The translations under genes and the position numbers were made by a program. Positions 15,387 through 18,095 of a stretch of DNA of 18,095 nucleotides are shown one piece after another. Every line of letters begins with the position of its first letter. Within the stretch, counting starts at the first letter, position 1. The notes below the pieces were generated by a model. That model did not search any database. It had not been told where the DNA came from and was given only the letters and a program-made list of their open reading frames with translations. The stretch is taken from NCBI GenBank assembly GCA_044425705.1, contig JAWXVD010000067.1, positions 1 through 18,095 of the forward strand, given 5' to 3'. Origin of the DNA: JAWXVD01 sp044425705. GTDB lineage: Bacteria > Bacillota > Clostridia > Lachnospirales > Lachnospiraceae.

Positions 15387-15484
15387 ATGGTGCTACCATA
15401 ACGGTAGGCGGTTTCCCTCGATACTTCTGGAGGGTTATGCCCTCTAAGTACATTGTTTCTTACAATGGGAAAGGAGGGATTGCT
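15387..15484 (+). promoter_or_regulatory. Structured leader of the toxin mRNA
   Basis: The 98-nt leader contains CCCTC (15415-15419) and CCCTC (15440-15444), both able to pair with GAGGG of the SD (15474-15478) or with the decoy GGAGGG (15429-15434). CATTGT (15451-15456) and ACAATG (15462-15467) form a hairpin just before the SD. This fits type I toxin mRNAs, whose SD is hidden until processing. Confidence 0.55.
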
Positions 15485-15571
15485 ATGGTTACATATTCGG
15501 AATTATTTGAATTTTGTTTATTAATCGTTGCTATTGTAGGTCTTGTTTACAAGATTTCATATAAAAAATAA
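15485..15571 (+). CDS. 28-aa holin-like type I toxin peptide
   Basis: A very small membrane peptide: MVTYSELFEF, then a hydrophobic helix (CLLIVAIVGLVY) and a basic tail (KISYKK). This pattern (TY-x-x-L at the start, one membrane helix, lysine end) is that of Firmicutes type I toxins of the holin-like/TxpA-BsrG kind, which damage the membrane when expressed without antisense RNA. ATG 15485 has a near-perfect SD, AAAGGAGGG, 6 nt upstream; a longer in-frame reading to 15371 runs through the promoter and leader and is wrong. The stop codon lies inside the left arm of the shared terminator. Family membership is inferred from pattern and locus architecture, not from a search. Confidence 0.8.
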   Translation: MVTYSELFEFCLLIVAIVGLVYKISYKK

Positions 15572-15605
15572 TCGCCCTAGCGTCCAAACTTAGCGATTAT
15601 TTTTT
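15563..15605. terminator. Bidirectional terminator of the toxin mRNA and antisense RNA
   Basis: AAAAAATAATCGC (15563-15575) is an exact inverted repeat of 15593-15605, with a 17-nt loop and six T on each strand. It ends the plus-strand toxin mRNA and the minus-strand antisense RNA, so the two RNAs overlap here by about 43 nt. Confidence 0.9.
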
Positions 15606-15652
15606 AATTTCTATGTTGAGGGACTAACCGTCTATCGGTAGCACCTTTTTAT
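15563..15652 (-). ncRNA. Antisense RNA antitoxin of the type I locus
   Basis: Predicted RNA of about 90 nt, convergent with the toxin mRNA. It starts near 15652 from a near-consensus promoter (15659-15687) and ends at the shared bidirectional terminator. Its 3' part is fully complementary to the toxin mRNA 3' end. Its 5' part starts with GGTGCTACC, TAGACGGTT and AGTCCCTC, echoing the toxin leader. AGUCCCUC (minus strand of 15618-15625) can pair with GAGGGAUU of the toxin SD (15474-15481). This is the arrangement known from the fst/par and txpA-ratA loci; the pairing model is inference. Confidence 0.75.
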
Positions 15653-15658
15653 ATTCTT

Positions 15659-15687
15659 ATAGTAAATCAATTTTCTTTATCTGTCAA
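15659..15687 (-). promoter_or_regulatory. Promoter of the antisense RNA
   Basis: The minus strand carries consensus TTGACA (15682-15687), a 17-bp spacer and TACTAT (15659-15664). It is much stronger on paper than the toxin promoter, as expected for an excess antitoxin RNA. Confidence 0.85.
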
Positions 15688-15704
15688 TGGGTTTTTGATT
15701 TTTC

Positions 15705-15745
15705 GTTACTGTTCACTTACTTTTCAGACCCACACAAATCACTCC
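15705..15745. repeat. Dispersed palindromic repeat, partial copy 4
   Basis: The last 17 bases are identical to 4853-4869, and the 24 bases before them match 16 of 24 positions at the other copy without gaps, starting GTTACT in both. The second arm of the hairpin is missing: the sequence passes straight into the stop codon of the ABC remnant at 15746. Confidence 0.75.
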
Positions 15746-16544
15746 CTATCTTTGATACCATTTAGCTTGCGAATCATACAGTTCTTTGTACTTTCCATGA
15801 TTCATAAGTAACTCTTCATGAGTGCCCTCTTCACAGATTTTCCCATGATCCATCACAATAATTCTATCCCCTAACTTTACACAACCAAGCCTATGGGTAA
15901 CTATAATTGCCGTCTTTTCTTTCGTCATTATTTGATCCACTGAAATAACTTTGATTCTTCCAGTGGATCAATTGCAGCTGTGGGTTCATCCAAGACAATC
16001 AATTTATGGTCGCTGTACATTCCTCTTGCTATGGCAACACATTGCCATTCTCCACCAAACATCTCCCCTGTTCCAAACTCTCTAGATAACAGGGTATCAA
16101 GTCCTTGTGGAAATTTTTTTAAAGATAACTCTATTTTATTTAATAAATCTATGAGCACTTCCTCTTTTTGTGCTATTTTTTTTGTTTTATTTCTGTTTCT
16201 TTTACTCCTTTTTGTATTTCCTTTTTAGCCATATTTCCAATACAAATATTATCTCTTATGGTCATTTTATATTTCATAAAATCCTGAAATGCCACTGAAA
16301 TAATATCGTATACTTTATTACACCTAGTTTTAGAAATATCAACGTCATCATACAAAACTTGTCCTGATTTTGGGGAAAGCATACCCGTCATCACTCTAAC
16401 AAGGGTAGTTTTTCCCGAACCATTTTCTCCTACAATAGCTACTGTTTCTCCTGCTTTCACCGTCAAATTAATATCTACTGAAAATACTGATAGAAAGGGC
16501 TCTTGCAACTCCCAATTGCATTTATGCATACATAGTGCATACAA
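15746..16544 (-). pseudogene. Decayed ABC transporter ATP-binding domain (N-terminally truncated, two frameshifts)
   Basis: Three minus-strand pieces in three frames together make one C-terminal ATPase domain of an ABC exporter. 16173-16544 has Walker A GENGSGKTTL and the Q-loop VAFQDFMKYKMTIRDNI. 15928-16158 has the signature area (LSREFGTGEMFGGEWQ) and Walker B LIVLDEPTAAIDP. 15746-15940 has the H-loop IIVTHRLG and a normal C-terminus. The first break is in an A8 tract (16176-16183); the second is near 15930-15940. The signature itself is damaged (FGGEWQC where SGGxxQR is expected). The membrane domain that should precede residue 1 is absent; homology stops near 16520, at the edge of the YoeB module. 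It is a relic, not a working gene. Confidence 0.85.
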
Positions 16545-16547
16545 AAT

Positions 16548-16816
16548 TTATTTATCACCATAATGTGTTCTACATTCTAAAATTTCTATCATATCATTTT
16601 CTATTCTATAGATTAAACGATTTTTTTCATCGATTCGCCTGCTCCAATATGACGATAAATTTCCACTTAACTGCTCAGGTTTTCCTATCCCATCATATTC
16701 GTTTCTTTCTATATCTTTTAGCAATTGATTGATTTTTTCAAAGTTTTTTTATCTTGTGATTGCCAGTAAATATAATCTTCCCAAGCAACACTATCAAAAA
16801 TCAATCGTTTACTCAT
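16548..16816 (-). pseudogene. YoeB/Txe family mRNA interferase toxin, frameshifted
   Basis: YoeB toxins cut mRNA in the ribosomal A site. From ATG 16814-16816 the frame reads MSKRLIFDSVAWEDYIYWQS and stops after 32 residues. A one-base insertion into the A6 tract at 16733-16738 restores a full YoeB of 89 residues, with LLKDIERNEYDGIGKPEQL, SSYWSRRIDEKNRLIYRI and the catalytic end ECRTHYGDK. The total length of 269 nt is one short of 90 codons, which supports a single-base loss. The start overlaps the antitoxin stop by 8 nt, the usual coupled arrangement. Either the toxin is dead or this is a homopolymer sequencing error. Confidence 0.88.
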
Positions 16817-17090
16817 TTTCAAATTCCTCTAGCTCTTCCATTGTTTTGATAACAACACCCTCTTTTGACTCCATTCTTTTCGCTGCTGCTTCTAATACTT
16901 GGAGATTAAATGGATTATAGAAATCATCACTTGCAGTTACCGCAAAAGGTATCCCACTTCTCATAATCGATTGCTTTAAAAACATTCTTACCGCCGTTGG
17001 TGTATCAATTCCCAATTTTGTAAAAAGTTGATCTGCCTGTACTTTCAATTCATTTTCTACACGAACTTGTATTAAACCATTTTGTGCCAT
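16809..17090 (-). CDS. RelB/DinJ family antitoxin
   Basis: A 93-aa antitoxin that should bind and neutralise the YoeB-type toxin encoded just downstream and repress their shared promoter. The N-terminal ribbon-helix-helix is visible (LIQVRVENELKVQADQLF, LGIDTPTAVRMFLKQSI), followed by RSGIPFAV, typical of DinJ, and an acidic C-terminus (MEELEEFENE) for toxin binding. The frame is open to 17108, but ATG 17088-17090 (MAQNGL) has AGAGGTG about 8 nt upstream and fits the family. The gene is intact although its toxin is broken. Confidence 0.92.
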   Translation of the reverse strand: MAQNGLIQVRVENELKVQADQLFTKLGIDTPTAVRMFLKQSIMRSGIPFAVTASDDFYNPFNLQVLEAAAKRMESKEGVVIKTMEELEEFENE

Positions 17091-17123
17091 ATACTTCACC
17101 TCTTTCAATGTGTTTGTAATTCA

Positions 17124-17152
17124 ATTGTATTTCATTTGCATACTTTTGTCAA
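17124..17152 (-). promoter_or_regulatory. Promoter of the RelB/DinJ-YoeB operon
   Basis: The minus strand has TTGACA (17147-17152), 17 bp, and TACAAT (17124-17129). The spacer contains TGCAAATG (17133-17140), repeated upstream at 17205-17212 within ATGCAAATGCAT; these could be antitoxin operator half-sites, but this is weak. Confidence 0.75.
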
Positions 17153-17300
17153 TATTTTATGTTTTTCTAATTATAATATAATACGTATTTTCAAATATTT
17201 TATGCATTTGCATCATTAATGACTTTTTAAAATAGGAATATTCTAATACAAACCACTCTATTTATCTTTTATAAACTATGCATACAAAATTCCAAGCAAC

Positions 17301-17339
17301 AAAAAAGCTCCAAACCCTGATATTCTCTAGGTTTGAAGC
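17301..17339 (-). terminator. Second terminator below the tRNA cluster
   Basis: On the minus strand GCTTCAAACC (17330-17339) pairs with GGTTTGGAGC (17307-17316) at 9 of 10 positions, with a 13-nt loop and then T6. It backs up the terminator at 17396-17429. Confidence 0.8.
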
Positions 17340-17351
17340 CTTTCATACTAC

Positions 17352-17380
17352 TGCCGGCGACGGTCATCGGTCGCTTCCAG
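17352..17380 (-). repeat. Partial copy of the tRNA-Leu 3' end
   Basis: TGCCGGCGAC at 17352-17361 is identical to 17432-17441, the acceptor end of tRNA-Leu. On the minus strand the copy reads as a shortened T-arm remnant ending GTCGCCGGCA. It lies 80 bp past the true 3' end, with the terminator between them. Confidence 0.55.
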
Positions 17381-17395
17381 TGCGTATACAGCATT

Positions 17396-17429
17396 AAAAA
17401 AACACCATCCTAAAGGATGATGTTTTTTT
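17396..17429. terminator. Terminator of the tRNA cluster (bidirectional form)
   Basis: Arms 17396-17410 and 17415-17429 pair over 15 positions with one mismatch around a TAAA loop, with seven A on one side and seven T on the other. The minus-strand tRNA transcript ends here, just after tRNA-Leu. Confidence 0.9.
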
Positions 17430-17431
17430 AA

Positions 17432-17518
17432 TGCCGGCGACCGGAATCGAACCGGTACGGGAGTATAAGTCCCGCAGGATTTTAAGTCCTGTGCGTCTGC
17501 CAGTTCCGCCACGCCGGC
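17432..17518 (-). tRNA. tRNA-Leu (anticodon TAA)
   Basis: 87 nt, class II. Acceptor GCCGGCG pairs with CGCCGGC; anticodon stem CAGGA/TCCTG with loop CTTAAAA; long variable arm CGGGA/TCCCG; T-arm ACCGG-TTCGATT-CCGGT. Discriminator A; CCA not encoded. Last gene of the cluster. Confidence 0.97.
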
Positions 17519-17565
17519 TTATTATTTGAATTTCATTCAAATTCTCCATAACTGGTAATGGATAG

Positions 17566-17638
17566 TGGGACCTACAGGGCTCGAACCTGTGACCCTCTGC
17601 TTGTAAGGCAGATGCTCTCCCAGCTGAGCTAAGATCCC
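17566..17638 (-). tRNA. tRNA-Val (anticodon TAC)
   Basis: 73 nt. Acceptor GGGATCT with AGGTCCC (one G-U); anticodon stem TCTGC/GCAGA with loop CTTACAA; T-arm ACAGG-TTCGAGC-CCTGT. Discriminator A; CCA not encoded. Confidence 0.97.
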
Positions 17639-17666
17639 ATGGGATTATTTAATTAATAAATAAAAA

Positions 17667-17740
17667 CGACCCAGAACGGACTCGAACCGTCGACCTCCGC
17701 CGTGACAGGGCGGCGCTCTAACCAACTGAGCCACTGGGCC
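17667..17740 (-). tRNA. tRNA-Asp (anticodon GTC)
   Basis: 74 nt. Acceptor GGCCCAG with CTGGGTC (one G-U); anticodon stem CCGCC/GGCGG with loop CTGTCAC; discriminator G as usual for Asp. CCA not encoded; five T follow the 3' end. Confidence 0.97.
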
Positions 17741-17787
17741 ATACTTTGTCACTACTATTATTATATTATTCCATTGTGAAGAATAAA

Positions 17788-17861
17788 TGGACCTTCGGGG
17801 ACTCGAACCCTGGACCGACCGGTTATGAGCCGGTTGCTCTAACCAACTGAGCTAAAGGTCC
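17788..17861 (-). tRNA. tRNA-Met (anticodon CAT), elongator type
   Basis: 74 nt. Acceptor GGACCTT with AAGGTCC is fully paired at position 1-72, so it is not initiator tRNA. Anticodon stem ACCGG/CCGGT with loop CTCATAA. A CAT anticodon can also be tRNA-Ile2 after lysidine modification; elongator Met is my preference but not proved. Confidence 0.88.
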
Positions 17862-17877
17862 GCATACCCTGCGGTAA

Positions 17878-17950
17878 AGCCGATGATCGGACTCGAACCG
17901 ATAACCTGCTGATTACAAATCAGCTGCTCTGCCAATTGAGCCACATCGGC
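17878..17950 (-). tRNA. tRNA-Thr (anticodon TGT)
   Basis: 73 nt. Acceptor GCCGATG with CATCGGC; anticodon stem GCTGA/TCAGC with loop TTTGTAA; T-arm ATCGG-TTCGAGT-CCGAT. Discriminator T; CCA not encoded. Confidence 0.97.
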
Positions 17951-17979
17951 AAATTTCCTTATTTAGTATAAAATACTAA

Positions 17980-18051
17980 TGACCCCGACGGGAATCGAAC
18001 CCGTGTTACCGCCGTGAAAGGGCGATGTCTTGACCGCTTGACCACGGGGCC
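17980..18051 (-). tRNA. tRNA-Glu (anticodon TTC)
   Basis: 72 nt. Acceptor GGCCCCG with CGGGGTC (one G-U); anticodon stem TCGCC/GGCGG with loop CTTTCAC; T-arm ACGGG-TTCGATT-CCCGT. Discriminator A; CCA not encoded. First of the six visible tRNAs; the cluster's promoter, and possibly more tRNAs or rRNA, lie beyond the window. Confidence 0.97.
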
Positions 18052-18095
18052 ATATGAGATAGTCTCTCGACTTCTTCTGATGTTTCCATCTTTTT

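Larger units (their letters stand above)
16536..17291. repeat. 13-bp direct repeat flanking the type II toxin-antitoxin module
   Basis: TGCATACAAAATT occurs at 16536-16548 and 17279-17291. The first copy touches the toxin stop codon and the point where ABC homology ends; the second lies before the tRNA terminator. The entry spans both copies and the module between them. Confidence 0.45.
17109..17431. other. Non-coding stretch between the tRNA cluster and the antitoxin gene
   Basis: AT-rich and without ORFs. It holds the antitoxin promoter (17124-17152), one copy of the 13-bp direct repeat (17279-17291), two terminators (17301-17339 and 17396-17429) and a tRNA-Leu 3'-end copy (17352-17380). 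Confidence 0.7.

Noticed and set aside
15371..15484. N-terminal extension of the 28-aa toxin to a 66-aa protein
   Set aside because: The extension begins inside the -10 region and passes through the leader's hairpins; the strong SD is placed for ATG 15485.
17788..17861. Initiator tRNA-fMet
   Set aside because: The first acceptor pair is a normal G-C and the anticodon stem lacks the three G-C pairs of initiators.

Overview
The window is AT-rich, double-membrane-free Gram-positive-type DNA. Strong SD sequences (AGGAGG variants), sigma-A-type promoters with extended -10 elements, a small alarmone synthetase, a LysM/G5/M23 peptidase beside murA, and six tRNAs without an encoded CCA end all point to a low-GC Clostridia genome. 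Lachnospiraceae is my best guess; it rests on gene style, not on a database search.

Layout. 1-2250 (minus): the 5' part of murA, and upstream of it a LysM-G5-M23 cell-wall endopeptidase, each with its own promoter. 2389-4606 (minus): a flavin-reductase-fold protein, a coiled-coil protein with a C-terminal membrane anchor, and a RelQ/YjbM-type (p)ppGpp synthetase. 4607-5087 is a 480-bp gap holding four hairpins, three of which belong to a dispersed GTTAC-bounded palindrome family. 5088-6200 (plus): an 87-aa unknown protein whose start codon is separated from its SD by a perfect hairpin, then a hemolysin III/PAQR membrane protein, closed by a bidirectional terminator shared with the convergent galE. 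6398-8358 (minus): a nucleotidyltransferase-galE sugar-nucleotide operon. 8655-12089 (minus): a SWIM-SNF2 helicase. 12288-14597 (plus): a FeoA-FeoB fusion ferrous iron transporter, divergent from the helicase across a spacer with a 25-bp tandem duplication. 14656-15132 (minus): TspO.

15337-17300 is the accessory part. It holds (i) a compact type I toxin-antitoxin locus: a 28-aa hydrophobic peptide, a structured leader, a convergent antisense RNA with a near-consensus promoter, and one bidirectional terminator; (ii) a decayed ABC-transporter ATPase remnant broken by two frameshifts; and (iii) a RelB/DinJ-YoeB type II toxin-antitoxin module in which the antitoxin is intact but the toxin reading frame is broken by a one-base loss in an A tract. 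17432-18051 (minus) is a cluster of six tRNAs (Glu, Thr, Met, Asp, Val, Leu in transcription order) followed by two terminators and a short copy of the tRNA-Leu 3' end.

The best candidate for an under-described system is the type I locus. The antisense RNA and the toxin mRNA begin with nearly the same sequence, and that segment contains an anti-Shine-Dalgarno stretch. This suggests the antisense RNA re-uses the toxin leader's own cis-inhibitory element to block translation in trans.
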